From assembly GCA_951802195.1 (NCBI GenBank), contig OX637631.1, forward strand, positions 930,001-994,000: DNA of 64,000 nucleotides. Direction: 5' to 3'. A program made the translations under genes and the position numbers. This document shows positions 1 to 12,923 of this stretch, piece by piece. Numbering within the stretch: the stretch's first letter is position 1; each line of letters starts with the position of its first letter. This stretch comes from Tausonia pullulans. Lineage: Eukaryota > Basidiomycota > Tremellomycetes > Cystofilobasidiales > Mrakiaceae. The notes under the pieces were generated by a model, which had not been told where the DNA came from, ran no database searches, and saw nothing but the letters and a program-made list of their open reading frames with translations.

Positions 1-3000
1 CGAGGCGATGAATTCACGCCACGACGGAACGCGCGTCGCACCGGCCGACGGGCTCGACTTGAGCGCAGGTGCGAGAGTGGCAGCCTCCTTGGCGACGAGA
101 TCCCCGACATGGGCCTTGTCGACAAAGACGTTCTTCATCGCCCGCCAGAACGCCGGATCCACGTCGAGGGCGCCCGTCTTGGGGTTCATCTTGACCACGA
201 GTTTGGCCGGGAGGTACGACTCAATCGCCTCGGTCGCTATCTGTGCGATCAGCTTCGACTGGGCGGCGGCCTTCGCAGCTTGCTCCGCTTGAAGGACGCG
301 GTCACTGAGATTCTGGAGCTCATGCAGGACCAGGCCGGCGCCGTCCGTGAGGTTGGCAATGATCTGACGATCCGAGTCGCCTCGCGTATGAACGTCCTTG
401 ACCCGATCCGTGAGAGCCTCCATATCGCTACGGATCGAGCCGACGACTCGGTCGAGGGAGGAGAGGCGTTCAACAAGCTCGTCCATCGAGTCAGGAGGGA
501 GCTGGGGGCTCTTGTAGGTGGGCAGAGCGTCCGATCGGCCAAAGGAGATGGAGGGCATCCAGGAGGTCGAGGACTCGACGCCATCCAAAGGCTGAGGTTG
601 GTCGAACCACAGCGCGGCCTGGCGGAGGAGGAGGGCCGCTGCGATCGCCCAGAAGAGGCCGCTCCATTTGGCATTGCTGAGCGAGCGTTGGACGCTGCCG
701 AGGGCGCCCGCGATGGAGTGGTAAGCGAGAAGGAAGACAAAGATGAGTGACCGGAGGAGCGACTTGATAGCGTTCGTTGCGAGGCCGGCCAGGCCTGTAC
801 CTTCAGGCTTGGAGTGCGGTGGCAGTGACGACAGAGCGGTGGCAGCCACGCGCTTCTTCCCCTTGGAGGCGACCTTCTTCTCGGCTTGCCCTGCCCGTCG
901 CTGGACATCAACGACGTAACTCTCGTCCTCCGCCGTGTCAGGAGCTGCAGAAAGATCGACTGTGACGCTGTCGTCATACGGGATCTTCTCGTTCTCCTCG
1001 TAAACTTCCTCTTCTGCCGTTGGCGGCGCGACAACGATGTCATCCCCGTCGTAATTATCGTCGATGTCGTCCCCGCTCTGGTTGGCAGCGCCCTTCTTGC
1101 CCCTGGCACCCTTCTTCCCCTTGCGCTTCTTGCCCTCCATCACAGGTGCCATGCCTTCGGCGCCGAGCCGCTGGCCGCTGAGGGACTTGCGCTTCGGCCG
1201 GCGCCTCCTCCCACCGTCGCCGTCCGACTCGGAGCCTGAGGATCCGCTTTCACCAGGCCGGTACTTGAAGGCCTGGTTGTCGTGTGAGATGCGGCTCTTC
1301 CGTCGAGCTGTTGACTTGGTCACCTTGGAGTCGGACGCCCCGAGGTCGTAAGCGTCGGAGTCCTCGGAGGAGAGGGAGGAACTCGTGTGGGCATCTTCCT
1401 CATCGTGGTGATCCTCGGGCGCCGGCTCGTACGTGGCGGCGTCATCCGTCGAGGGAACATTGGCCTGTGAGGGCGAGGAGCCCGAGGTCGCTGATGGTGC
1501 TCCAGCCTTCGTGATCCCCCCCGCCTCGAGTGTGGCCTTGGAGGCCGTAGGTCGGGCAAAGCCAGGGAGAGCCGAGAGCCAGCCATTCCCTGCACTGCTC
1601 GCTGCCGGCGCGTACGCAACCGCTTTGCCCTTCTCCAGCTGGGCTCGCCTCTTCTCCTCGATCTCCTGCATCAGCCGCTCCTCCTCCTCAAAGCGGTAGC
1701 TCTCCTCAGCCGAAGCCCCGAAGCTCTGGCTTGAGTCTGCCCCTCCGCCCGTGGCCGTCGTCGCCGAGAGGAATGACATGTTCTGCTGCTGCTGGCGGCC
1801 TCCTCTACCGGGCGAGAGTGCCGCTGCGAAGCTCTGAAAGCCCATGTGCTGCGAGTCGTCCATCTCCTCATCCTCCGGAAAGACGTCGTTGTGGACGCGG
1901 ACCTTTGGCTTGAGCAGATAGCTCACGGGGCTGAGAGCGCGTGCCCGCCCGGCGATCGCATCGAGGATGGGCGACTTCGCTCGCTCACGACGGTCCTGGG
2001 AGGGAGGAGGCCGCTCGGGGGGAGGCATTGGCGACTTGCGACGCGAGGTGGAGGCTTCGCTTGAGGCTGGGGCGTGCTTCATGCTGTCCATGTCCGGGGG
2101 TTTTGGGTAGAGGGAGCGAGAGGAAGCCGAGGCAGACGCGGAGGAGGTCGCTGCGCTGAAAGCCGAGGCAATGCTGCAAGGTGAAGTAAGTAGACGCGTC
2201 GTCTCAGCACATGGTGGTTCAACATTCGAGAGCGGAGGACAGCGAGCGGGTGGACCGGCTGACAGCGAGCCGGCCTGCATAGTAAGTTGACGCACTTGAC
2301 ACTCGTGTTGTTCAGGCCATTCCCATTGACGCGGCTCCGACTGCCAGTGTTCTGGTTGCGTTGTTTCAAACGGGCGTAACTAGGATATGCCAGCGAGGAG
2401 AGGGGAGAGGGAGAGAGAGAGGAAGAACGTCAGTTCACGATTCCCACCCTCCCCTCGGGCTGAGCTCCGTCCTTGTCTTCGCGTCACGACTCCGCCCTTC
2501 TTCTCTCACGCGTCTGTCCAGCCGCCGAGAAGGCGCGATTCGCATCGTCGTGGGACCAGCATTGAAGAAATGCCCCCCGGCCCTCCTTGGGTGAGCAAGC
2601 AAGCGAGAGGGAGACAAGCAGCGACGTATTCGGAGACGACAACCGCGACTCACCGGACTTCGGCACTCTCAGAGCCCCGGCTGCTGTGGCCGTCGTAGCT
2701 CAGTTCGCTCCCGTAGTCGTCCTCATCCGCGCCTGTGGCGATGGAGCTCGCTCTCATTCCCCGTCCGCCGGTGGTAGACTGCTGGGAGCGCGCGGGCGAC
2801 GGCTGGCGGAAGTGGTGAGTAGAAGGGGCAGCGTCGGCGGGAGCTGGAGGGACAACGAGGAGACGCGTGAAGGGGAACGCGTGGAGAAAGGGTCACATCA
2901 TCAGTGATACATCCATTCAAGGAGTAGGCGACGACAGCATGTAATCAAACACACCTCCGTACGCGCTCCGGACTTTGGGCGACTCGGTCGTCGGCTGGAG

Positions 3001-3042
3001 GGATCGTCTCCGGGCGCCTCCTGAGGATGGTGTTGATGCCAT
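1..3042 (-). CDS. SUN-domain nuclear envelope protein, C-terminus cut off by window edge
   Basis: Four exons: 2955-3042, 2654-2843, 2296-2379 and 2173 to beyond position 1; all join in phase, giving about 845 residues before the edge. Start is the ATG at 3042 (MASTPSSGG). The N-terminal 550 residues are Ser/Glu-rich and basic (nucleoplasmic type). Two hydrophobic stretches follow, near residues 589-611 (SLIFVFLLAYHSIAG) and 623-640 (WSGLFWAIAAALLL), then heptad-like helix (ELVERLSSLDRVV) and the block LPAKLVVKMNPKTG...DPAFWRAMKN...SWREFI. That block is what precedes the SUN domain in fungal Sad1/UNC-84 proteins. SUN proteins span the inner nuclear membrane and bind KASH partners in the perinuclear space. 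The SUN domain itself lies outside the window, so the call rests on the pre-SUN block. No neighbour suggests an operon-like link. Confidence 0.8.
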
Positions 3043-4192
3043 GTTGATGGACAGAGGCTCTCCGCGCGGCGCCGTAGAGGGTCTTGATGCGCCTTGGAGG
3101 AACGGGTGGTGTCGATTAAGGCTGGAAAAGCCTAAGGACCCAGATACGCGAGCGAGAAAGGGGGGTCGTGAAGGTTGGGAGTGACACGAGACAGCAGGAG
3201 GGCGAGCCGAAACGCAGAGGGGCTTGAGCGCATCCTTGTGGAGGGAGACGAGGCGAGACACCCTTGTTGGAAGAAAGGGGGGGTCCAGGCGGGCTGCCAC
3301 GCGATGTTGCCCAACCTTTATCTTTCACTAGCAAAGTTTCATGCAGAACTCAGATTCAGGTGCAAGGTGGGCGAGGAAGTAACCGCATCTGATCCGACCA
3401 CCATTCGTGTGCGCGCTTTCTGCGATCTCTCAGGCGAACATGACCATGAACATGAGCATGAGCCCTACTCTACCGTCAAAACCCAGCGGTTGCCGCTTGA
3501 CGGTGATCCACTCATCCGGCAGCCGCCAGATGAAGACTAGAGCAACGATGGTCGACCAAGAAAGAAGCACCTATCCAGACCGAACCAGCTTTGACCGTCG
3601 CCCCGCCACTCCCACATACATAGATGCGCATGCAGCCGGGCCTGACTCACAGGCTTCTCCTCCACTCGCTCGCGGTCTTTCTCCAATCACCACCAGCTCA
3701 TCCTCGGCCTCCCCTCCTTCTCCAATCAAGAGTCCTCTGGCTCTAGACCATGGCAGAGATAGTGTAGTTTGCATGGCTAGCTCTGAACAGACAAAAATCT
3801 GCATAGTCCGGATCAAGCGCGCACACTAGATAGATCAGGGCAAGAGATAATCTCAGACCCCTCAAGAGGCTGAAGACCTTAGAAAAGAGAAGAAGAGGGG
3901 TAAAACGATAGCATGAGAAGTAAGGGCGAAGAAAAGACAAGCCCAAAAGATCACGACAGAGAGACAAGAGGCAATGGATACGAGATGAGAGGACGAAGTC
4001 TAGTGCGAGAAACGAGAAAAGGAAATGGACAAGAGAGAAAAAAAACACAGAAACAGACGGAGCAAAGACAGAGGTAGAGAAAGAGATGAGGGAGAGGCGG
4101 AGATGGACGGAGAGAAAGATATGTAAAACAAGACTGAAGCCTCATGTTTCAGGTTTTTTTGGGTCGAAAGAAAGAAGGAAGAAGCTCCTTCA
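3043..4192. other. Intergenic: SUN gene promoter and 3' end of the scaffold gene
   Basis: Both flanking genes run on the minus strand. The part near 3840-4140 is a long purine-rich stretch on the plus strand (pyrimidine-rich on the coding strand of the gene to the right), typical of 3' UTR. Short open frames at 3175-3540 and 3407-3829 show no family resemblance and poor codon use. No RNA gene or repeat was recognised. Confidence 0.5.
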
Positions 4193-7100
4193 CTAGTCCC
4201 GAGGGGCGGCGAGCGACCTCTGAAGGAGGTCGGCCGCCTGCTCGGCCGTGAAGTACATGCGCTCTGTCTCGGTGCGGGCGGTCCAGGAGCGTTGGCTCCG
4301 GAGAATCATGGCCTGGAGAGGAGAGAAACATGTTGTTAGCATCTGGTTTGATCGGGAAGGAAAGCACGAAGACTGACTTGCTGAGCACCAAAGTTGCGCT
4401 GGTCGCGCTCAAAGTATGCTCTCGATTCGTCATCGAGCCCCTCGAGGAGCTGCTCAATGTCGACAAGGATAGCCTCGAGAGAAGAGAGATTCTCCCTCTG
4501 GAGCGCCTCCCTCCGCTCCCGCTTACTGCCGGCGACGGCGTGCCCGACGCCCGCCGAGAGCTGCTCGACGATACCGGCCATGACGGTTTGAACAATCGTC
4601 CGGGTTTCGCTCATGAGGCGCTGGGCCTGCCGGTGGTTGCGTTTCGAAACGAGTAGGAGCGCTCGGGTGATCATGTCTGAGACGAGGAGCTCGAGTCGAC
4701 GACGAACCAGCATCGGCTCTGGAGGCGGGGCAAACGAGGCGTCGCTGGATGACGGTGGGGTGAGAGTGAGAGCGAGAAGAAGAGGTTGGGCGAGTCGAGT
4801 GCACGTCTTGCCGCACGCCGGATCCGCAAACGAGCAGTCGAGTTCGAGGGCTGGGACGTCCTCTATCATCGACATGCCGCTGGAGCCAAACATCGACACC
4901 GAGGTCGCCGAGCCCGTCGACGAATCGTCGCCGCTGTTGTCCATCGCCGGCCCGTCTGAGGGTCCGACGTCGAGCTCGAGCTCGACGATGAGTTCCTTAC
5001 GCTCGCCATGTCGGAGCTCGCGGAGCTCGACATCGACATTGCGGCCGTCCGGAGCGACGCTCGCGTCGATTGAGCCGGAGATCTTGCGGATTCGGAAATC
5101 GGTCGCCGCGGTGGAGACGTGAATCTTCATCTTGGTGACCGCGATCGACATGAGACCACCGATGACACCAGCAAGCGTGTTCTGGAGGTCGTACCTGGAG
5201 CAAAGAGAGCGTATCAGCCAAGCTCAAAAATGAACCCCAGCGAGAGATCGAGCTCACCAGTCAGGCACAAAGGTATAGCTGCCGTGGGTATGGTTCGAGA
5301 CGAGCCAGAGGGGAGACGGGTCGTGCGACTTGCCGTAGCCGATTGAGTGGATCGGGACACTGGATGATGTTCCAGGTCAGCAGTCAATCGAGACAGAAGA
5401 GAGAAGACGGCAGCTACTCACGTAGCAGCCTCTGCACGAGCAAGCACTAGGTCCATCTGTCCACGGTTGATGCTGTCGGTCGAATCGCTAACGAGGCAGA
5501 CGCCCGTAAGCGCGTTCTTTGTCTTCCGCTGCATGACCACGTCAAGCGCAACATTGATGGCCGAGACAACGTCGGCCTTCTCCTCCCTATGGAGCGTGAC
5601 GGTGAACCCTTTGCCGCCTCCTTCATCGTAATCGACATCGTCGAGGTATTCATCCGTCCTGTCGGATCCAATAGTCTCAAGCATCCTCTGCATGCGACGC
5701 CGTCCGCGACCCTCGCGACCGACGGCGAGGAAGGGCGTCTTGCGGATCTTGCCGCCAGGTCCGTTCTCATACGTGACGACCGAGAGTCGGTCCCGAGGGG
5801 CAAGCGTGGATATGAGGAAGGCGAGCGAGGACCGGATGATGCGGGTCCGGAGGGCGGTCGCAGATGAGGAGGCTGCGGGCGAGGATAGCGAAAGGATGAG
5901 GAGGAGGTCAATGGGCGTGTGAGCCAGGGACGAGTTCGACGCCGAGGTCATCGTCGAACCGGACAGAATCGAGACCGTCGGCGAGGTGGTTGCTGGGTCG
6001 TACTGAGACATCGGGGTCGGCGACGGCTGCTGACGACCGGTCACCTTGTCGCGTAGGTGGCCAATCGCGTTCTGACCAAGCGAGCTCTGACTCCGCTCCG
6101 AGGGGGCGTACGAAGCCATCGAGGGGACACTGAGGACCGAGGCACTCGACGACTTCTTCATACTGTCTCCACCTGACCCAGATGTCCCCGTAGCGGTGGG
6201 AATGCCGTCCTTGGTGAGAACAGGGAGGAGATGAACGATGCGGTCCCACCAGCGGTCCTTGGTCGTCCGGTCAGCAAACGAGATGACAAAGTCGTCCGTG
6301 TCGCGGTTCTTCATGAGGATTGTCATGCAAAGCGATGGCGGATGCGCCGACGACGACGACGACGCCGTGCCCGTCCCGCGGAGGCCGTCGACGACGCCCT
6401 TCATGTGATGGAGAAAGACGAGACCCTTGAGCTTGAGAACCCGCTCGCCCGGGTCGGCATCCTTGAGCGCCGAGCTCGACGGCTTGCGTTTGAAGATCGA
6501 CGATGTCTTGGACCGGACGTGCGAAGGGGAGGCCGGTGGGCCGGCGTCGTGGACGCAAAGGAGGGCCTCCTTGAAGAGGTAGAGGAGGAAGTCGCGGTCC
6601 CGCGAGTCCTTTTTGCCCGAGCCCGTCGAGGGCATCGTCGCTGACGAGGACCGGACGAGAGCGCGGTCCGAGGCGAGAAGCGTCGAGAGGTTGTCGAGCG
6701 TCGCAGGACTGAGCGTGTTGTCCGAGGCGAGTAGCCGCCGGCGGAGCTCATCGGGAGACGGGAGCGCGGGGCCGGACGAGGCTGTCACCGGCTGGGTGAG
6801 GAATCGTGATGAGGAAGCAACCTCCTGATTCGTCGGTCGATGAGGCTGGATCGTTGGCGCCAGTGAGACTGATCGGCTGAGGTCCGCAGCGGGGTTGGTA
6901 ACGACCCGCTCGGGGATCTCGATGACGACGACAGCATGGACGATGAGCTTGCCATCCGGTCCTGCCCGCCGGGGGACACTCGAGAATTCTGGGAGGATCG
7001 CGATCGTCGGGACGACGATCTGGGATGCCGATTCGTGCCGCGAGACGTGATCGCTGGCGCCCGAGCGGGTCGAGGAGCCAGAGGGACCTGCCAGCGAGTC

Positions 7101-10100
7101 GATGTCGTCGTCGCCGTCGTGGCCCTTGGACCGGACTTGGTTCGGGTTGAGCAGAGGTGGCGGAGGCGCGTTTATGCCCTGAACACCCGTGAGCGCCGCA
7201 AGCTCTGCAAAAGAGGGGAAAAGGGGGGAGGTCAACTTGTTTGAAGGAGGAAGGCATGCAAATGGGGTGGGGAAAGAACGCACTGCTAGCCTTGCCGGAA
7301 CCCGCTCCACTAGAGCCACCATCCTCGGCGACCTTCATCGGCTTGCGACACACGCCACAGACACCGAATGATTGAGGTTGGCGCATGACACCGTACCTAG
7401 TCGTCTCAGGCAGAGGTCCATAGACGTGGACGAAGCAGTCCTGAAGGGGCATGAACTCGTCAGCAGCGGCACTCAAATGAGAACAGGAAGGAAAAGAGAT
7501 TCACATGGTGAATCGAGTGTCCACACTCCGGGATGACATCGGGTTTCTCGCCCTGGATGCGGTACTCAGCGCCCATCTTCTCGACGCAAACAGGGCACTT
7601 GTACGCGTCATCGTCCTCCTCCTCCTCCGTCACAACAAGCGCGAGCGGGGCGACCGCGAGCGCAGCCACAGGGTGCCTCCGAACGCCACCGTTGCCGACA
7701 CCTCCGTGGCTGTGCGCACCAGACGAGTATGAGCCTGAGGAAGCTCCCGGGGTCGGAAGCGTCTGCTGAGGCGGCAACGCGAAAGCGGCGAAAGGGTGTG
7801 GGGCCGAGGCCTGCTCGCGAGTAGAGGATCGGGAGGAGAAGGCGGTCGAGTTGGGTCGGAAGGAAGCACCACTGCCTCCGCCTTGCTGCTGCTGTTGCTG
7901 CTGCTGGATGGTCGAGAGCGAGGGCGACTTTGAGAAGGATCCCATTGGCGGAGAACGAGAGGACGAGGCTCCTCCTCCAACTCCGCCGCCACTGCCGTAG
8001 TAGCCGCCGGAGCCGTTTGTGCCGATTGAGGTGAAGCTCGAGGCGGTCGAGTTGGCGCTTGCCCGGACGCTTGCACTGAAGGCCGAGCCGCGACCGGAGC
8101 CAGAGCCCGAGGCTGAATCAGCGATGGAAGGTCCTGTCGACCGCTTAGCCATTGAGGACGTCGAGGGGGCGCGAAGAGGCGGGAGAGCGTGAGGAGGAGG
8201 GACGGAGGGCAGCGAGGGCGGTAACAGCGCCGACGGGTCGAAGCGGGTCCCGTTGGTGCCGGCGGAGGAAGATCGGCCAGGGCGGTCGCCATTCCTGGAC
8301 GACGAGGACGAGTTCGTCGTCGCCGTCAAATGGTCTGGCGGGGCCGGGAAGCGGGCGGTCTTATGGCGGCGGAGATCCGAAGAGGCAGTCCGTAGTCAGA
8401 AAAAAAAGCGGACTAGGCCGGGCGTGAAACGAGGAAGCTCACTCACATCGACAGTCCTCAACTGGCGCTGCTGATGAGTAGCATCGTATTCCTCATAGTC
8501 GGTCTCGTCATCATCCTCCTCGATCCCTCCCCTCCGAACAGCAGCACCAAAGGTGCCTCCTCGTGTGCCGGCAGGCGCCTGTTGATAGTGCTGGTCCTGC
8601 CTGCGGAGGCCACGCTCCCGCATGCCAAACTCCTGGAAAGCCTCGTTGAGCTCGCCCTCGCCAAACGTGCCATTTGCCCCCCGGTGGCCGTGGCCGGTGC
8701 CAGCAGGCGGGTTGGCGTCGCTCCAGCCGGAAGGGGGCCGACTGCGCTGTTTGGAGGAAGACGAGTCTCCGCCTCCCCTGACGGACCCTCCGGTGGACGA
8801 GGTACGGATTGAGTCGAGATCGTCCCGGCCCCAGGAGGACGGTGGCTGCTGCTGGGCGAGCCTCTGTTGGGAGCTGAAGGAGGATGACACCGGATTGCGG
8901 TCCATGGCTGAGAGGTGCTGAGAGCGGTGGTGGTGTTGAGGGAGCGAGGTGACGATGAGGGGCGTGCTTACGTTGTCGGACGAGGCCGCCAGCGAGGAAA
9001 CAGTCAAGAGGGTGTGTGCGGTGGTGGAGGCGAGAGAGGACGTCGACGAGGCTGAAGGGAAGGGGACGTGGCTGCTGCTGGACCGAGTAATGTGAGAAGA
9101 GGAGGCAGCGAGTTGGGACCTGAACAAGGAGGACGAATTCTGGCGGGGGCTCGAGATGATGGATAAGGGCGGGGTTGGCGCCGAGGAAGACAAGGGTGGT
9201 CTTGGGAAGGAAGGGAGCAAGGAGATTTCAAAGTCGAGCTCGCCGTCTGAGTCGTGCTGGTGCTGGCTATGGTGTCCGTCGGAGGGCGTTGAGGGCGAAA
9301 GCGGAGGGGGCGGAGCAGGAGGAGGCGGCGGAAGCGAGAAGGCGAGGGCGAAGGTTGCAGAGGAAGAAGACCCGCCAGGGGATGATGGACTGTTCGCAGC
9401 GGCGGAGGCGGCGGCGGAGACTTTGGGCAGCGGAGAAATCGACGAAGGAGGAGGAAGGAGCTGGTGCTCGGATGCTCTCGCGCGAGGAGGCTCGGTCGTT
9501 CTCTGCGTCGCGGAGGAGGAGAGGGCCGTTGGTCCTGCTGGCGTACGAGTGCTATTGACTGTTGTCGTCGTCGTTGGAGGCGAAGAGGTGGGCGCTCGGC
9601 CCCAAGTGGGCGGCCCCTTGAGGAAGGACGACCTGACGAGCGGCGTCGGGGCTGCTGCTCCAGCCCCTGCTGTCGCGGGAAACGCGAGTGCTGAAGACGA
9701 GGGAGACAAGGCCCGGAAGGGAGTGGCCTGTGACACCTCCGCCTTGACTGCCGCCGCCGCCAGGGCGCAGCGGTTCATTGCCGGCAACGCCGAACGCAAA
9801 TTGGATCCGCCACCGTCACTTTTCTCCTGCTCCTCGTCCGCTGCCGCGTGTCGCAGTCGCAGCATCTCACCGCTACCGCTACCGCTGCTGCTCGACGATG
9901 AGCCATTGTCGACGCCGCCGACTTCTAGCTCATTGATCGTCGCCAGGGGCTTGCTGCTGCTAAGAGTAGCAGCAGCAGCACCGGCGCTGGCACTAGCACC
10001 ACCACCCTCGGGCAGCTCGGCGAATTGCGACAGCTGCTGATCTCCCTCGTCTGTTGCACCCACGCTCGTTTCCGATGACTGCATCGACGACGACGCGATC

Positions 10101-10600
10101 AACACCGTCGAGAGAGGCCGTGAGCCCGCCGGGCTCGAAGTCGAGCTGCTGCCGAGACTGTTGCCTCCTTGGCCGATCGTCAGGGACGACGACCAGGAGC
10201 CGGCGAGGTCAAGCGGGAGCCCGCGGGACGTGACGGCGATGTCGACGACGTTTGATACCGGCGCGAGCAAGGGCGAGGTCGACGCGCTGGACGACAAGCT
10301 ATTGCTACCAGACGCCCCCGAGTACACTAAGACCGAAGGCAACGGCTGCTGGAGATGTTGCATTGCTAGAGGGGGTGGCGACCAGCAGACGGAGCGGAGT
10401 GTGCCCACGTCGTTCGCAGCGAGGTCGATACCGAGTGTCGCTGACGGCCGTACGCGAGTCCCTCCTCGTCTGCCGCTGCTGCTGTTGGAGGGCGACGTCG
10501 GGGCTTGGAAAAAGGAGCTCCCGGATGTCGTCCAGCAGGGCGAGAGAGGCGGCGACTGGGGGAGCGAGTCGCGATAATCAATGTGTGGAAGGTCGTTCAT
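4193..10600 (-). CDS. RING-H2 / PH-like / VWA scaffold protein, Ste5/Far1-like
   Basis: Seven exons: 8447-10600, 7505-8359, 7284-7440, 5422-7204, 5258-5359, 4378-5194, 4193-4312; 1,995 aa, all phases agree. Residues 1-950 are low complexity (Ser, Pro, Gln). A RING-H2 follows at about 965-1030: CPVC, ECGHSIHHDC split by an intron, then CGVC. A PH-like fold is seen near 1250-1390 (RDFLLYLFKEALL ... LCMTILMKNRD ... WWDRIVHLL). A VWA domain occupies about 1480-1690 (IDLLLILSLSS, VCLVSDSTDS, IHSIGYGKSHDPSPLWL, SYTFVPDWYDLQ). RING-PH-VWA in this order is the plan of Ste5/Far1, the MAP kinase and polarity scaffolds of the yeast mating pathway. Low-complexity N-terminus and length exceed the yeast proteins. 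Alternative: an unrelated RING-VWA ubiquitin ligase. I infer, not see, a mating role. Confidence 0.85.
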
Positions 10601-12923
10601 GAGGATGATGGCGCGTGGGCGAGTGAGGAGGAGGGCGCAAGGGCGCGCGTCAGGCCGATGACGGCGGATAAGAGCGAGCGAAGGCGAGCGTGAGAGAAGG
10701 GAGGACAGGGGAGGGTGGCGAAGAGTCGGGTAATATCCTGTTTCGTCTGTCCAAGCGAGATGTTGTCGTTGTACGTTGAATCCGGGAACAGTCGTGGGTC
10801 CGGAAACTTCGGAAACAAGAGAGCCAAGGGAGAACGTCCCGTCGGATGCAAGAAAGGCGGCGAGAGAGGGTGTGCGCGTGCGCGCACCCGCATCCGAGAC
10901 GGGCGCCCATGACTTGGTGTCATCGGCGGGGGGAGGCTAGCTTACCACAGCCCCGCTGCCGCTACCACTGAAGCGGGCAGATTTGTGGGTATCTCTGGCC
11001 TGCCTACCCGGGTTTGGGTGGAGGCGCTGTCATGAGGTACTCTCTTCTTTGCTGCCTTCATTTCGATGTCTCGCATGCCCAATCCCCGTGGAACTAACCC
11101 CCTGCTTAGCGGGATGAGCTAATGAGGATCTTCACATCATTGAGGCGCCCTCGAGATCTGTCGCATCGTGCGCGCGCAAGCCCTTGATGGCCACCTCTCA
11201 CTTCGTCGTTCAAACATGGCAGATCGCTTGAATCTGCTGCTTCTGCAACGCCGAGGTCGGCTGTCGCCTAATCAACAGACTATTATCCTCACATACTAAG
11301 CATAGTACAAGCCCCGCTCCGCTCGGTCGCTTACGGTTACAGCTCATACCAAGCAGATAGATAGAACGACAGCTGAGCCGAGCCTTCCGTGTGTCGATGG
11401 GACGGCGGGCGCCTAGTTCCATGCTTGCTCAGCTCTACAATCTTGCTACTGTCTTGGTCACGACAAATGAGTTTTAGTTCACCCCTTCTTATTCCCGTTC
11501 GTCGGGGTTCAAATTGAAAGCCCCACAGGGGCGCGACTGTGTGTGAACCGTGCCATGAGGATGATGATGAGGTTGTGCCACGCGCGCATGTCAAAGGTCG
11601 GACTCCTTGGCTGCTCGGGCATGCACAGTCGGACGCCATCTCGCTTCAAAAGCAAGCAAAGTTTCATGTGAGCAACCAGGTTTCTGCCTCAACTGCCGGC
11701 TGTTCACGAACAGGCGATGGGAGTTTTGAAGGAACCTGGTCTAGAACTTCGACCAGATGAGGGTGCATGGCCTGCAGACAAATAATGATTGCTGATCTCC
11801 CCTCCTTCTCTACCTCTTCTTTCTTTCACAAAATCCTCTTTCATGGGCAAGAGAGTGTGTCACCTGCATCTCGTCCGGATGATCCCAGTCCTGCAAAAAA
11901 AAAAAAGCAAGAAGGCCCGTGTGGAAAAGGTCAGAGGGCACGCACGACCTCGTGGCTGAGCTTGCTAAGGCTGTTCCACCGAAGCTTGGGCTCGCGCCAG
12001 CCCAAGTAGTCTCGATTTCTCGCGCTCCCTTGGTATGAACTCTCATCATGAAAGTGTTCGTCGCCTTCTCCCCCCTACCTGGCCCTCTGGCCCTTTTTCT
12101 CTCCTTCCTCTTCCTCTTACTGACTCTTCTTCCTTTTCTTCTTGCTCCTTCAGTCAGCGCCTCTTATTTGCAATACCTCTCGTGCCCGGGCGGTAGTTCG
12201 GGTTGCTCCATGAGAACCCATTGTGAAAGAGGGTCGCTAGACGGATTCCCGTCCGTCTTAAAGCCTTCCCTTCCTTCGGGAGGGTGGGGGCTACCCTTCT
12301 CGGGGTCTGGGGCGGGCGAGAGCTATATCCACAAAGAACTCGGCCTCGACGTGCTTGCTCCTCTACCCGAAGAGCGAGGACACTAGGAGTGTTGGGTCCC
12401 GTAAGGTCTAGATATTACTTGTATAGCAATGTAGTTCTCATGAGTCGCTTGGGTCACAGTTATTGGGGAAAGCAAGAGGGAGCCGGAATGTTCGAGGCAA
12501 GAATGCCGGGCCAGCGAGACACAACCCGGGGAGATTTCAGTGCAAAAGTCGAAAGAGGAACGAACGCGTCAATGGAAGCTTCGACCCTGCGGCTCGCCTG
12601 GCGCGCGTTTCAGGGCTAGAGGGCTCAGGCTTACCCTTGATTGAGCTCTTAGTAAGCCAGCTTCCTTGAATATCAAGAAGAGAATGCCTTACCTTTAGGG
12701 AGACGTCGGCGCGAACGGCCCCTTCCTATTTCGACATCCGATCGCTCAAGCCAAGCCAGCCGTCTCGAACTCCTCCACGCAGCGTTAGACTCAAAGCGAG
12801 AAGAGCAAGAAACAAAAGCACCATGCTAGAATAAGCAGCGGCTACTGCAAGAACGCACGAGACACGAGCCCAATGCCGCGCTCGATGCAAACCAAAGATC
12901 GTCGTCCCTTCCCTCCCCCCAAA
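10601..12923. other. Gene-less stretch of 2.3 kb
   Basis: The right 300 bases near 10600-10930 are the upstream region of the scaffold gene. From 11000 to 12840 I see no frame with the codon bias or splice pattern of the neighbouring genes, no tRNA and no repeat shared with the rest of the window. One short frame is listed separately at 12048. Confidence 0.5.
12048..12386 (+). CDS. Doubtful short ORF with signal-peptide-like start
   Basis: A 112-aa frame starts at an ATG and opens with a very hydrophobic segment (LALFLSFLFLLLTLLPFLLA) ending in APSVSAS, which could be a signal peptide with a cleavage site. The rest has no recognised domain and its codons are not biased like those of neighbouring genes. 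The hydrophobic part is encoded by a CT-rich tract that ends in a perfect intron-like 3' end (CTGACT...TCCTTCAG), so it may be an intron tail or UTR rather than protein. Weak call. Confidence 0.12.
   Translation: MKVFVAFSPLPGPLALFLSFLFLLLTLLPFLLAPSVSASYLQYLSCPGGSSGCSMRTHCERGSLDGFPSVLKPSLPSGGWGLPFSGSGAGESYIHKELGLDVLAPLPEERGH

Noticed and set aside
9156-10040. 294-aa open frame antisense to the Ste5/Far1-like gene
   Set aside because: Low-complexity shadow of the Ser/Pro-rich first exon; no independent support.
11500-11530. B-box-like GGGGTTCAAATT suggesting another tRNA
   Set aside because: The flanks do not form a 5-bp T-stem with a 7-nt loop and no D-arm or acceptor stem is present.
3325-11672. 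A shared 14-mer (AGCAAAGTTTCATG) near 3330 and 11657
   Set aside because: In 64 kb several 14-mers are expected to recur by chance, and the flanks do not align.
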